This document shows, one piece after another, positions 25,746-34,759 of a stretch of DNA of 42,473 nt. Below the pieces are notes generated by a model that was not told the origin of the DNA, made no database searches, and saw only the letters and a program-made list of their open reading frames with translations. Position 1 is the stretch's first letter; the number at the start of each line of letters is the position of its first letter. Position numbers and translations under genes: made by a program. The stretch is from Phyllobacteriaceae bacterium UBA1940. Its GTDB lineage: Bacteria; Pseudomonadota; Alphaproteobacteria; Rhizobiales; Rhizobiaceae. Where the stretch lies: positions 1 to 42,473 of the forward strand of contig DDFA01000086.1 in the NCBI GenBank assembly GCA_002336975.1. The letters are read 5' to 3'.

Positions 25746-26297
25746 CTACACGGGGTCTTTGGCAGCCGTTTCGGACGACAGAACAGAAAGAAAGAGATCT
25801 GCCCCCTGAGTTGCGATCCGGGCGGCGAATATCGCCAGCGCCGCGACGGGCAGTTCCTGTTTCAGGCGGGCGACCCGCTCGGCGGTGAAATGTCCGGCGA
25901 CGTCCATCAGGTTGAGCAGGCCGACCGTCGCGCCATGGACCACCACCGGCACGTTTGCGAGCGATCCGTAACCCTGGTCGACATAGGCGTCGAAGCCCGG
26001 CAGCCAGTTGTCGATCTCCACGGAGTCGTTGGCGACAATGGCTTCGCCGTCGGAAAACAGCCGCCGGAACCAGATCGTGTCCTCGATCGGGTCGGCGGCG
26101 CCGAGCGGATATTGCGTCTCATTGGTGGAGAACACCCGCGACAGGCACGGCGCGTTCGGCTCCGACACCAGGATCGTCAGCAGCCTGTAGCCGACATTGC
26201 GGGCGAGATTGTCCGCCAGCAGTTCAAACATCGCGCCGGACCCCAGGGCGAGCGCATCGGGCAGGCTGGTCGACGCCGCCGGCGCCTGGATGGTCAT
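25746..26297 (-). CDS. GAF-domain protein
   Basis: A 183-residue cytoplasmic protein made almost entirely of a GAF fold (about 15-160). Typical features are RNVGYRLLTILVSEPN, SNETQYPLGAADPIEDTIWF, and the YGSLANVPVVVHGATVGLLN core-to-strand segment. No output domain is attached, so it is a stand-alone sensor or a small enzyme-like GAF. The ATG overlaps the stop of the M24 gene by 4 nt, placing it last in the GntR-M24-GAF operon. A role as ligand sensor or partner for the M24 enzyme is a guess; free GAF proteins with methionine sulfoxide reductase activity exist, but the key cysteine pattern is not evident. Confidence 0.75.
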   Translation of the reverse strand: MTIQAPAASTSLPDALALGSGAMFELLADNLARNVGYRLLTILVSEPNAPCLSRVFSTNETQYPLGAADPIEDTIWFRRLFSDGEAIVANDSVEIDNWLPGFDAYVDQGYGSLANVPVVVHGATVGLLNLMDVAGHFTAERVARLKQELPVAALAIFAARIATQGADLFLSVLSSETAAKDPV

Positions 26298-27415
26298 GCC
26301 TTGCCCCCGATAACCGTGAGTTCGCGCGGAAAACTGGTCAGCGAACGGCTTCCCTGTTCGGTGACCAGCACGTCGTCCTCGATGCGCACGCCGACGACGC
26401 CCGTCTGATAGAGGCCGGGCTCGATGGTGATCACCATGCCCGCTTCCGCCGCCTGCCGGTTGCCGATCATGACCTGCGGCGCCTCGTGCACGTCCATGCC
26501 GAGCCCGTGCCCGGTCTTGTGAACGATCAGCTCGCCGAAGCCGGCGTCCCGCATTACGCCGGTCACCGTCCGGTCGATCGTGTCCATGGTCACGCCCGGC
26601 CTGGTGATCTCGCGACCTTTCGCGTTCGCCGCCAGAACCGCGTTGTAGATGTCGCGGTCGCGGTCGCTCGCCTCGCCGACGAAGAAGGTGCGCGTGATGT
26701 CCGCATTGTAGCCGCCCCAGGTCGCGCCGAAATCGATCAGCAGCGCATCGCCGTGGGCCAGGATCCGGTCCTCGCTCGGCGAACCGTGCGGATCGGCCGC
26801 GGCCGCGCCGGCAAGCACGATCGGGTCGAACGCCATGCCGTCCGCGCCCTCGTCCAGCATCGCCTGGACCAGCCGGCCGCGCACCGCCCATTCGCTGACG
26901 CCGGGCCGCACCGCCTCGACGGTCTTTTGCAGGGCGGTCTCGCTGATCGAGATCGCCCGCTGCATCGCGGCGATTTCGGCGTCGTCCTTGTGCAGCCGCA
27001 TCGCCGACACCGCGGCGTGAACGTCAACGACCGGGGTGTCGCGGAAGGCGCGGCGCAGCGCCTCGGTCTCGAAGAAACGCATGCGCTGCCCCTCGACGCC
27101 GATGCGCGAGGTGTTGAGCCGCCGCGCCACGGCGGCGAAGGCGCTGTCAAAACCGTCGGAGTCCTGCCAGTAGGCGGTCTCGACGTCGCCGGCGAGCGCC
27201 GACCAGCGCGCCCGCTCCAGTTCGGGAATGACCGCGTGCATGACGCCCGTGCCGGTGACGAACAGCACGGTCGGCCGCTCCATCAGGTGGAAGTGAACGC
27301 CGGTCAGGTGATAGAAGTTCGCGCCGGGCACGATCGCGACGGCTTCGGTGTCGCCGGCGGCCATCGCCGCGAGCAGCTTCTGCTTCCTGGCTTGCCTGAT
27401 CTGAGGGTCGATCAA
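26294..27415 (-). CDS. M24-family (Xaa-Pro-type) metallohydrolase
   Basis: A 373-residue pita-bread hydrolase with an N-terminal creatinase-like domain (about 5-135) and a C-terminal catalytic domain (about 145-365). All five metal ligands are present: Asp228 (LIDFGAT), Asp239 (YNADITR), His303 (KTGHGLGM), Glu332 (TIEPGLY) and Glu346 (RIEDDV). The start is a TTG at 27415 that overlaps the GntR stop and follows GGAG. Longer frames from 27580 run inside the GntR gene and are rejected. With its full metal site it should be a peptidase or amidase rather than a creatinase, which lacks metal. It is probably a substrate-processing enzyme of module 2. Confidence 0.88.
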   Translation of the reverse strand: MIDPQIRQARKQKLLAAMAAGDTEAVAIVPGANFYHLTGVHFHLMERPTVLFVTGTGVMHAVIPELERARWSALAGDVETAYWQDSDGFDSAFAAVARRLNTSRIGVEGQRMRFFETEALRRAFRDTPVVDVHAAVSAMRLHKDDAEIAAMQRAISISETALQKTVEAVRPGVSEWAVRGRLVQAMLDEGADGMAFDPIVLAGAAAADPHGSPSEDRILAHGDALLIDFGATWGGYNADITRTFFVGEASDRDRDIYNAVLAANAKGREITRPGVTMDTIDRTVTGVMRDAGFGELIVHKTGHGLGMDVHEAPQVMIGNRQAAEAGMVITIEPGLYQTGVVGVRIEDDVLVTEQGSRSLTSFPRELTVIGGKA

Positions 27416-28164
27416 TTTGAATCTCCGCTTCGTAGTGAGAATTTGATGCCGACCTTGGGTTCCAGCGATCGCTGGACCACCCGCAGTTCGGACATGACGT
27501 GTTCGCTCGCCAGTTCCTCGGCGCTGGCCGCGTCGCCGGCCTCGATCGCATCGAGGAGGGCGGCATGCTGGGCGATGCACAAGGCGCCCTCGGCCTCGTC
27601 GAACAGTGGGTAGTAGTGCAGCAGGTGCATGCGCCGCCCGTAGTCGAGCGCCAGCCGGTAGAAATTTCCGAGGAAAGTGTTGCCGCTCGCGTCCGAGATC
27701 GCGCCATGAAAACCGATGTCGCCGGCGACGATCGCGGCAATGTCGCCCTGGCGCACCGCCTCGACATAGGCGTGCTGGTTGTCCTTGATCGCCTCGACCG
27801 CCGCCGGCGTCCGCATCTCCGCCGCCAGGCGGCTGAGCGCGCGCGACAGCAGCATCAGCGTATCCATATATTCATGGGCGTTGCTCATCGTGTGCGGCGT
27901 CACGATGGCGCTGCGGCTCGGCAGGAACGTCACCAGATCCTCGCGCGACAGCATCAGCAGCGCCTCGCGCACTGGTGTGCGCGACAGGCCGAACCGGCCA
28001 GCCAGCGCCACCTCGTCGAGCGCCGACCCCGGTTTGATGCGCAGCGACAGGATGTCCTCGCGAAGCTCCTCGTAGATCGCGGTCGAGCCGCGCCCGCGCC
28101 GCGGAGAATCGGCCGCCGTGTCGTCGCCCCCCTTGGAGGCCTTTCCGCCTTTTCCTGTTGCCAA
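27412..28164 (-). CDS. GntR-family regulator, FCD (FadR) subgroup
   Basis: A 250-residue regulator with a basic N-terminal tail, a winged helix-turn-helix (about 28-95; ELREDILSLRIKPGSALDEV then RFGLSRTPVREALLMLSRED) and an FCD ligand domain (about 105-230) with His in GDIGFHGAI and AQHAALLDAI, typical metal ligands. The start is a TTG preceded by GGGAGG. It is the first gene of the GntR-M24-GAF operon and divergent from the module 2 transport/hydantoinase operon, which it likely represses. The inducer is probably a carboxylate intermediate, as is usual for FCD proteins, but unknown here. Confidence 0.9.
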   Translation of the reverse strand: MATGKGGKASKGGDDTAADSPRRGRGSTAIYEELREDILSLRIKPGSALDEVALAGRFGLSRTPVREALLMLSREDLVTFLPSRSAIVTPHTMSNAHEYMDTLMLLSRALSRLAAEMRTPAAVEAIKDNQHAYVEAVRQGDIAAIVAGDIGFHGAISDASGNTFLGNFYRLALDYGRRMHLLHYYPLFDEAEGALCIAQHAALLDAIEAGDAASAEELASEHVMSELRVVQRSLEPKVGIKFSLRSGDSN

Positions 28165-28229
28165 TCCGGCCTCCCGCGTCCCGCGCTACTCCTGCTCTTT
28201 GCCGGAAACATAGGGCAGAGGCAATCGGA

Positions 28230-28265
28230 TTGCATCTGAAAATTTTATTTGCATAAAGTTTGCAT
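28230..28265. promoter_or_regulatory. Repeated TTGCAT motifs in the gntR / module 2 divergent region
   Basis: TTGCAT occurs at 28230-28235, 28249-28254 and 28260-28265. The last two form an 11-bp direct repeat (ATTTGCATAA, AGTTTGCATT) in an AT-rich stretch that stands out from the GC-rich surroundings and lies between the two divergent start codons. It probably contains the promoters and the GntR operator. The repeats are direct rather than dyad, so the exact operator is uncertain. Confidence 0.45.
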
Positions 28266-28328
28266 TATGGAATATGGTTTTGGCGTCTAGGGGGAGGGGC
28301 GATAAGCGCCCACAGGAGGAACAACGTC

Positions 28329-29327
28329 ATGCTGAAATCGATTCTTAGTCTTGCGGCGTCGACCGCATTGGCTGCCGCGACGCTGACCGGCGCGGCCCAT
28401 GCAAAGGACTGGAAGGTCGCCCTGTTCGCGTCGTCGGCGCAGAACGGCTTCAACCAGGCCATCTATGAAGGCATGCAGCGCAAGGCCAAGGAACTCGGCA
28501 ATGTCGAGACCGCGATCTATGACGGCCAGTTCGACGCCGCCCGGCAGTACAGCCAGATCGAGGACGTGCTCGCTGGTGGCCAGTTCGACGCCTTCATCGT
28601 GGTGCCCAACGATACTGTCGGCATCGCCGGCGCCGTGGCCGAAGTCGGCAAGGCCGGCAAGCCGCTCGCCACAGCTCTTTTCCCGATCGGTCCGGATCTT
28701 TCCAAGCTCGAGCCGCAGGTTCCCGGCGTGACCACGACGGTCGCCTCGCCGCCTGCCGACGGCGCGCGCGCCCAGGCCGAGGACGTCGTCAAGTTCTGTG
28801 CCGACAAGGATCCGTGCAACGTCGTCATCATGATCGGCCAGCGCATTTATCCCTTCGACAACCTCCGCTACGAGGTCTACACCAAGGTCCTGGGCGAACA
28901 CGCCAACATCAAGGTTGTGGCGACGGGCGAGGGTAATTACGACCCCGACAAGTCGCTGACGGTGATGCAGGACATCCTGCAGGCCAACAAGGACATCAAC
29001 GTGGTTCTCTCCAACGCCGACCAGCATCTGGTCGGGGTGGAAATCGCGCTCGAATCGGCCGGCCGCGACGTCAAGGCGATGTATCTGTCGGGCGGCGGCG
29101 CCGCCTCTGTGGCGATCGATGCGATCCGCGAAGGGCGCTGGGACGTGACGCTGGCGCACTTCCCCCGCTCGATGGGCGAATATGCGCTCGACGCCATGGT
29201 CAAGAAGCTCGAGGGCAAGGACGCCCCCGCCGTCATCGACATGGACAAGGTTGGCCCGCTCCCGCCCCTCATCAACGCCGAGGTGCTCGCCAAATTCCCC
29301 GACTTCAAGGGCGAGTGGGCGCAGTAA
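28329..29327 (+). CDS. Sugar-type ABC transporter substrate-binding protein (module 2)
   Basis: A 332-residue periplasmic type I binding protein of the RbsB class. The signal peptide ends at GAAHA (~24). The first strand DWKVALFASSAQNGFNQAIY, hinge-proximal GGQFDAFIVVPNDTVGIAGA and late segment VVLSNADQHLVGVEIALESA are typical. Two cysteines (KFCADKDPC) could form a disulfide. The ATG follows AGGAGG; an in-frame start near 28260 would lie in the operator region. It opens the module 2 operon and is followed by a GC hairpin before hyuA. Its sequence is clearly different from the module 1 binding protein, so a different ligand is likely. Confidence 0.92.
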   Translation: MLKSILSLAASTALAAATLTGAAHAKDWKVALFASSAQNGFNQAIYEGMQRKAKELGNVETAIYDGQFDAARQYSQIEDVLAGGQFDAFIVVPNDTVGIAGAVAEVGKAGKPLATALFPIGPDLSKLEPQVPGVTTTVASPPADGARAQAEDVVKFCADKDPCNVVIMIGQRIYPFDNLRYEVYTKVLGEHANIKVVATGEGNYDPDKSLTVMQDILQANKDINVVLSNADQHLVGVEIALESAGRDVKAMYLSGGGAASVAIDAIREGRWDVTLAHFPRSMGEYALDAMVKKLEGKDAPAVIDMDKVGPLPPLINAEVLAKFPDFKGEWAQ

Positions 29328-29342
29328 GCCTCGCGATATTCG

Positions 29343-29365
29343 CCGGCCCCGCCAGGCGGGGCCGG
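29343..29365 (+). other. GC hairpin between binding protein and hyuA (module 2)
   Basis: CCGGCCCCGCC (29343-29353) and GGCGGGGCCGG (29355-29365) are perfect 11-base inverted arms separated by a single A, giving a stem of about ten pairs. It lies 16 nt past the binding-protein stop, without a strong T-run. Its position matches that of the module 1 hairpin (17508-17531), which suggests the same role in setting transporter stoichiometry. Confidence 0.65.
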
Positions 29366-29402
29366 CCCGTTTCGACGCACAATCACATCTGGGAGAGTTG
29401 AC

Positions 29403-31430
29403 GTGACAGGCAGGTCCTATCGCGTGTCGGCCGATATTGGCGGCACGTTCACAGACATCGTGTTCCAGGACGCCTCGAGCGGCGCCTGCGAGGCGTTCAA
29501 GGTTCTGTCGACGCCGGAGAACCCGGCCCTTGCAGTGATCGAAGGCGTCGACCGCCATCTCCCGGGCGACGCCAACGCCGCCTTCTTCGTTCACGGAACC
29601 ACCGTCGGACTGAATGCGGTGCTGACCCGGCGCGGCGCCCGGGTCGCGCTCATCACCACCAAGAACTACCGCGACATCTATACGATCCAGGGCAACGACC
29701 GCGGCGAGATCTTCTCGATCCACTGGCGCAAGCCGCGCCCCCTCGTCGAGATTCCCGACACCTATACCGTCGCCGAGCGCGTCAACGCCCGCGGCGAGAT
29801 CGAGACGGCGATCGACGAGGCCGAGCTTGAGGCGGTCGTCGAGGCGGTGCGCCGCAAGAATTACGAGGCCGTCGCCGTGTGCCTGCTGTTCTCCTTCAAG
29901 AACCCGGCGCATGAGCTTCAGGTCGAAGCCTATCTCAAGAAGAAGCTGCCCGGCGTCCCGGTGACGCTGTCGCACCGCGTCTCGCCCGAATGGCGCGAAT
30001 ATGCCCGAACCTCGACCACCGCGATGGACGCTTATGCCGCGCCGGTGGTGCGGCGTTATCTCGACACGCTGGTCAGCCAGCTGTCCGCCCGTGTGCCCGC
30101 GGGGCGGCAACTGCATGTGATGAAGTCGAACGGCGGCGCGATGACCGCCGGCGCGGCCACTGAAATGCCGCTGCAGACGCTGCTGTCGGGGCCCGTCGGC
30201 GGCACGATCGGCGGCCAGACGCTAGCCGAACAGATCGACCGGCCGAACCTGATCTGCGTCGACATGGGCGGCACCTCGTTCGACGCCAGCCTGATCATCG
30301 ACGGAAAGCCCTCGACCTCCAACGAGGCCGAACTGGAAGGCCTGCCGATCCAGATGTCTGTCGTCGACATCCATGTCATCGGCGCCGGCGGCGGATCGAT
30401 CGCCTGGGAAGAAGCCGGCGCGGTGCGTGTCGGGCCGCAATCGGCCGGCTCGGTGCCAGGTCCCGCCTGCTACGGCCGCGGCGGCAAGCAGCCGACGGTC
30501 AGCGACGCCAATGTGGTGCTGGGACGGCTCGATTCATCCAACTTCGCCGGCGGGTCGATGACGCTCGACGTCGACAAGGCGCGCGAGGCGGTCGGCTCGT
30601 TCGGCAAGCGCTTCAACATGTCGACCGAGACGATGGCGCAGGGCATCATCGACATCATCAACGCCAAGATGGCCGACGCCATCCGCACCATCACCATCCG
30701 ACGCGGCATCGATCCGCGCGACTTCGCACTGGTCGCCTATGGCGGCGCGGGGCCGGCCCAGGCGGTGGCGCTGGCGCAGCAGCTCGACATCAGGGAAGTC
30801 GTCATTCCAGTGATGCCGGGCGCGTTCTCGGCCTGGGGCATGCTGCAGACCGACGTGCGTCACGATTTCAAGATGACCTATTACGGCTACTGGGATCAGG
30901 TCGACGCCGGCGACCTGGCCGAGAAGTTCGCGCAGCTTGAGGCGGAAGGGCGCGACTATCTGCGCAAGGAAGGTTTCGCGACGCAGGACATCGCGTTCGA
31001 GCGCTTCGGCGATTTCCGCTATCACGGCCAGGAATACGTGCTCACCATCCCGGTCCCGCCGGGCGCGGTCGACCTTGCCGCGGTGCGCGCCTCCTTCGAC
31101 GAGGCCTACGACCGCCAGTACGGGCATTCGAGCCCTGAGGCCCAGGTCGAGGTCGCCAATCTGCGCGTCGTCGCCATCGGCGCGCTCGAACGGCCGGGCA
31201 TTCCCGATCCGGCGGTAACGGGGCGAACCGCGGCGCGCACCCGAAAAGTCTATTTCGACGGCCGCGAGCACGAGACCAGGATCGTCAATCGCAGCGAACT
31301 GGCCAGAAACGAGACGGTCGACGGGCCTGCGATCATCGAGGAATCCACGGCGACGACGCTGCTGCCGCCGCACTGGCGCGCCGAAGTCGTCAATGGCGGC
31401 CAGCTGATGCTGACGCGCCACGCAAGCTGA
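29403..31430 (+). CDS. HyuA: hydantoinase/oxoprolinase alpha-type subunit (module 2)
   Basis: A 675-residue second member of the ATP-dependent hydantoinase family. ADIGGTFTDIVFQDA (~10-24) is the N-terminal nucleotide loop, and CVDMGGTSFDASLI (~283) the second. FVHGTTVGLNAVLTRRGARV and VSPEWREYARTSTTAMDAYA are standard for the family. The GTG start follows GGGAG. It is only moderately similar to the module 1 HyuA (the alignment by eye shows many substitutions and a 28-residue length difference), so the two are distinct paralogues, not a recent duplication. It is followed after 15 nt by its own hyuB. Confidence 0.92.
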   Translation: MTGRSYRVSADIGGTFTDIVFQDASSGACEAFKVLSTPENPALAVIEGVDRHLPGDANAAFFVHGTTVGLNAVLTRRGARVALITTKNYRDIYTIQGNDRGEIFSIHWRKPRPLVEIPDTYTVAERVNARGEIETAIDEAELEAVVEAVRRKNYEAVAVCLLFSFKNPAHELQVEAYLKKKLPGVPVTLSHRVSPEWREYARTSTTAMDAYAAPVVRRYLDTLVSQLSARVPAGRQLHVMKSNGGAMTAGAATEMPLQTLLSGPVGGTIGGQTLAEQIDRPNLICVDMGGTSFDASLIIDGKPSTSNEAELEGLPIQMSVVDIHVIGAGGGSIAWEEAGAVRVGPQSAGSVPGPACYGRGGKQPTVSDANVVLGRLDSSNFAGGSMTLDVDKAREAVGSFGKRFNMSTETMAQGIIDIINAKMADAIRTITIRRGIDPRDFALVAYGGAGPAQAVALAQQLDIREVVIPVMPGAFSAWGMLQTDVRHDFKMTYYGYWDQVDAGDLAEKFAQLEAEGRDYLRKEGFATQDIAFERFGDFRYHGQEYVLTIPVPPGAVDLAAVRASFDEAYDRQYGHSSPEAQVEVANLRVVAIGALERPGIPDPAVTGRTAARTRKVYFDGREHETRIVNRSELARNETVDGPAIIEESTATTLLPPHWRAEVVNGGQLMLTRHAS

Positions 31431-31445
31431 GACGGGAGAGACATC

Positions 31446-33149
31446 ATGGCGCACGCCGATCCGATCACGACTGAAGTCGTCCGCAACTTCGTCATCTCCT
31501 GCGCGAAGGACATGAACGCCGCACTCTGGCGCTCGGCCTTCTCCGCCATCATCTATGAGGGACGCGACAGCGCCGTCGCGCTGCTCGACGAAAAGGGGAA
31601 CATGCTCGGCCAGTCGACCGGCGTGCCGCTGTTTGTCGGCGCCATCGACGCCTGCGTCAAGCTGGTGCTTGAGCGCTACGGCGACGACATCCATCCAGGC
31701 GACGTCTTCATCCTCAACGATTCTTACCTCCAGGGCACCCATCTGCACGACGTTACGGCGATCGGTCCGCTGTTCTACAAGGACGAACTGGTGGGCTTCG
31801 GCGCGGCCCGCGCCCACTGGCAGGACATCGGCGCCATCGATCCGGGGTCGACGATGGGTTCTACCTCGATCTTCCACGAGGGCCTGCGGCTGGGGCCGAC
31901 GCGCATCGTGTCGAGATTCAAGCGCATTCCCGAATGGTACGATCTGTTGATGCGCAACACCCGTCTCAAGGACATGACGGTCGGAGACCTGAACGCGCAG
32001 ATCACCTCGATCCGCACCGGCGAGAAGCGGCTTGGCCAGATTCTCGACCGGATCGGGCCAGACACCTATCGCAGCGCCTGTGCCAACATTTTCGAGCAGG
32101 CGCGGCTTCTCGACCGGGAGGCGATCGGCCGGCTGAAGGACGGCAGCTACTACCGCGACGGCTATCTCGACAATGACGGCGTCGGTGTTGAGCCGGTCAA
32201 GGTGGCGCTGCGGCTCACCATCGACGGCGAACGCATGATCATCGACCTCGAAGGCTCGTCGGGGCCGGTCGCGGGGTCGATCAACTGCGGCGCGGTGCAG
32301 ACCGAATCGCTGCTGCGTCTGGCCTACAAGACGATGATCAATCCCGACCGCGCGATCACCGGCGGTTCGTTCTCCACCATGGAGGTGCGCATTCCCGACA
32401 AGTGCATCTTCAACGCCCGCGAGCCCGCCGCCTGCGAGTGGTATTTCACCGGCCTCGGCCTGCTGGCGGACCTTATGATCTCCTGCCTTGGAGAGGCAAT
32501 GCCCGAAAAGGCGACGGCGGCGCATTACGGCGACTCGATGGTCGCCGCCTTCTTCGACATGGACCCCGACCGGGGACAGTGGATCTCGGTCGAGCCGACG
32601 GCCGGCGGCTGGGGCGGCGCCAATGGCAGCGACGGCGAGAGCGCCCTGATCAACCTGGTGAACGGCGGTTTCCGCAACATGCCGGCGGAAGTCTACGAGA
32701 CCAAGTTCCCGGTGCGTGTCGAGGAATTCTCGCTGCGCGGGGATTCCGGCGGCGCCGGCCGCTGGCGCGGCGGACTGGGCGTGGTGCGCAGCTATCGCCT
32801 GCTGCAGGACTGCTACGGCGCGCTGTGGTTCGAGCGCTCGAAGACGCCCGCCTGGGGCGTCAAGGGCGGCGCCGACGGCAAGGGCCCCGACAATGAGATC
32901 GTCCTCCCAGACGGAACCACCGAAAAGCCTCTCAAGATGCGCGCCAAGCGTTTCCCGAAAGGCACGCTGGTGGTGACCCGCACCGGCGGCGGCGGCGGCT
33001 ACGGCGATCCAAGGTCGCGGCCGGTGGAGGAGGTGCTCCACGACGTCGTCACCGGTGCGGTCTCGCGTGAGGCGGCGCTGGCACTGTATGGTGTGGCTGT
33101 CAACGAGGACCTGACCCTCGACAGCGCGCGAACCGCGGCCCGCGCCTGA
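31446..33149 (+). CDS. HyuB: hydantoinase/oxoprolinase beta-type subunit (module 2)
   Basis: A 567-residue Hydantoinase_B subunit. Family stretches include SAIIYEGRDSAVALLDEKGN, HPGDVFILNDSYLQGTHLHD, ARAHWQDIGA and, near the end, RTGGGGGYGDPRSRP. The ATG follows GGGAG, 15 nt after hyuA. Compared with the module 1 HyuB it has NDSYLQGTHLHD where that has NSPYEGGGTHLS, so the active-site surroundings differ. It should form the functional enzyme with the upstream HyuA. Confidence 0.92.
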   Translation: MAHADPITTEVVRNFVISCAKDMNAALWRSAFSAIIYEGRDSAVALLDEKGNMLGQSTGVPLFVGAIDACVKLVLERYGDDIHPGDVFILNDSYLQGTHLHDVTAIGPLFYKDELVGFGAARAHWQDIGAIDPGSTMGSTSIFHEGLRLGPTRIVSRFKRIPEWYDLLMRNTRLKDMTVGDLNAQITSIRTGEKRLGQILDRIGPDTYRSACANIFEQARLLDREAIGRLKDGSYYRDGYLDNDGVGVEPVKVALRLTIDGERMIIDLEGSSGPVAGSINCGAVQTESLLRLAYKTMINPDRAITGGSFSTMEVRIPDKCIFNAREPAACEWYFTGLGLLADLMISCLGEAMPEKATAAHYGDSMVAAFFDMDPDRGQWISVEPTAGGWGGANGSDGESALINLVNGGFRNMPAEVYETKFPVRVEEFSLRGDSGGAGRWRGGLGVVRSYRLLQDCYGALWFERSKTPAWGVKGGADGKGPDNEIVLPDGTTEKPLKMRAKRFPKGTLVVTRTGGGGGYGDPRSRPVEEVLHDVVTGAVSREAALALYGVAVNEDLTLDSARTAARA

Positions 33150-33181
33150 CGACGGCGCAGGACGTCGAGCGAAGGATCAAG

Positions 33182-34759
33182 ATGACAGCTGCGCCAGCGC
33201 CAACTGAGCATCGCACGAACGGGCCGGGCTCGACCGGCCAGCCATGCGTCCGGCTGTCGGGCATCTCGAAGTCGTTTTCCGGCGTCGAGGTGCTGCGCGG
33301 CGTCGACATCGACTTCATGCCCGGCCGGATCCACGGACTTGTCGGCGAGAACGGCGCCGGAAAATCCACCGTCGGCAAGATCGTCGGCGGCTATTATTCG
33401 CGTTCCACAGGCGAGATCGCCGTCTTCGGCGACGAGATCCGGCAATGGAGCCCGCCGCTGGCGCTCGAGCGCGGCATCGCGATGATGCATCAGGAACTGC
33501 AGCTGGTGCCGAAACTGTCGGTGGCGCAGAACGTCTTCCTCGGCATCGAACACAGCCGCGCCGGGCTTCTGGCCGGCGACGAGGATCGCCGCCTTGCCGA
33601 GATCGCTGCCTTCGCCGGCTTCGACCTCGATCCGGCGGCGATAGCGGAATCGCTCAGCATCGCCGACCAGCAGAAAGTCGAGATCATGCGGGCGCTGGCC
33701 CGCAATGCGCGGGTCATCGTCATGGACGAGCCGACATCGTCGCTGACCCATGACGAGGCCGAGCGGCTGCATGTGGTGATGCGCAAGCTGCGCGACCGCG
33801 GATGCGCGATCATCTATGTGTCGCACTTTCTCGACCACGTGCTGGACGTCTGCGATACGATCACCGTGATGCGCGACGGCGCGGTCATCCGCACGTCGCC
33901 TGCCGTCAGCGAGACCAAGGCGTCGCTGATCGCGGCGATGATCGGCCGTCCCGCGTCCGAGGTCGCCTATCCCGAGAGGCCGCCGGTTCCCGACCGGACC
34001 GCCCCGCCGCTGCTGTCGGTGCGAAATTTAGCGACCGCGACCGGCGTCGCCGGCGTCAGCTTCGACCTATTCCCCGGTGAAATCCTCGGCCTGGTCGGCC
34101 TGGTCGGCAGCGGCCGCACCGAGATCGTGCGCGCTGTCTTCGGCGCCGATCCGGCGATCTCGGGAGCCGTGGCGATCGCCGGCCACGACTATGCCGAACG
34201 CTCGCCGCGCGCGTCGATCGGGCGCGGCCTCGCCATGGTGCCGGAGGACCGGCGCAAGCAAGGACTGGTGCTGACCCAGCCGGTGCGGCCCAACATGTCG
34301 CTGCCGCATCTTGGCCGCTTCAGCCGTTTCGGCCTCATCCGCGACCGGGCCGAGCGCGGCGAGGCGCGGCGGCTGATCGACTATTTCGGCGTCAACCCGC
34401 CGCATGTCGACGGCGAGGTCGCCAATTATTCGGGCGGCAACCAGCAGAAGGTGGTGCTGGGCAAATGGATCCTCGGCGAACCGCAGGTCGTCATCCTCGA
34501 CGAGCCGAGCCGCGGCGTCGATATCGGCGCGCGCCGCCGCATCCACGAATTCGTCGGCGAAATGGCGCGCAACGGCAAGGGCGTGCTGCTGATCTCCTCC
34601 GAGATCGAAGAGGTGATGGGGCTCGCGCACCGCGTCTGCGCGGTCTCGGATGGCCGGATCACCGGTGAGTTCATGACCGACGAGACCAGCGTCGACGACA
34701 TCATGTGGCGCCTGTTCCACGAACAGGGCCGACAGAAACTGGAAGGGCATCGCCAATGA
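33182..34759 (+). CDS. ABC transporter ATPase, two-domain sugar type (module 2)
   Basis: A 525-residue RbsA/MglA-like protein. Domain 1: Walker A GENGAGKST, signature LSIADQQKVEIMRAL, Walker B VIVMDEPTSS. Domain 2: GLVGSGRTEIVRAVFG (no GKS, normal for the family), signature YSGGNQQKVVLGKW and Walker B VVILDEPSRGVDIGARR. All motifs are canonical, in contrast to the module 1 ATPase. The ATG at 33182 lies 32 nt after hyuB. Its stop overlaps the permease start (ATGA). Confidence 0.94.
   Translation: MTAAPAPTEHRTNGPGSTGQPCVRLSGISKSFSGVEVLRGVDIDFMPGRIHGLVGENGAGKSTVGKIVGGYYSRSTGEIAVFGDEIRQWSPPLALERGIAMMHQELQLVPKLSVAQNVFLGIEHSRAGLLAGDEDRRLAEIAAFAGFDLDPAAIAESLSIADQQKVEIMRALARNARVIVMDEPTSSLTHDEAERLHVVMRKLRDRGCAIIYVSHFLDHVLDVCDTITVMRDGAVIRTSPAVSETKASLIAAMIGRPASEVAYPERPPVPDRTAPPLLSVRNLATATGVAGVSFDLFPGEILGLVGLVGSGRTEIVRAVFGADPAISGAVAIAGHDYAERSPRASIGRGLAMVPEDRRKQGLVLTQPVRPNMSLPHLGRFSRFGLIRDRAERGEARRLIDYFGVNPPHVDGEVANYSGGNQQKVVLGKWILGEPQVVILDEPSRGVDIGARRRIHEFVGEMARNGKGVLLISSEIEEVMGLAHRVCAVSDGRITGEFMTDETSVDDIMWRLFHEQGRQKLEGHRQ

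Noticed and set aside
26294..27415. Creatinase, giving a creatinine/N-methylhydantoin pathway with HyuAB and the isochorismatase-fold enzyme
   Set aside because: All five M24 metal ligands are present, whereas creatinase lacks the metal site; the isochorismatase gene belongs to a different operon. The pathway cannot be supported from sequence.
28287..30116. 609-codon open frame on the minus strand over the module 2 binding protein and hyuA
   Set aside because: Shadow of codon-biased genes on the plus strand; no recognisable motif.
30534..33041. 835-codon open frame antisense to hyuA/hyuB of module 2
   Set aside because: Lies opposite two clear family members; the composition (His/Asp/Arg/Ala-rich, no domain) is that of a high-GC shadow frame.
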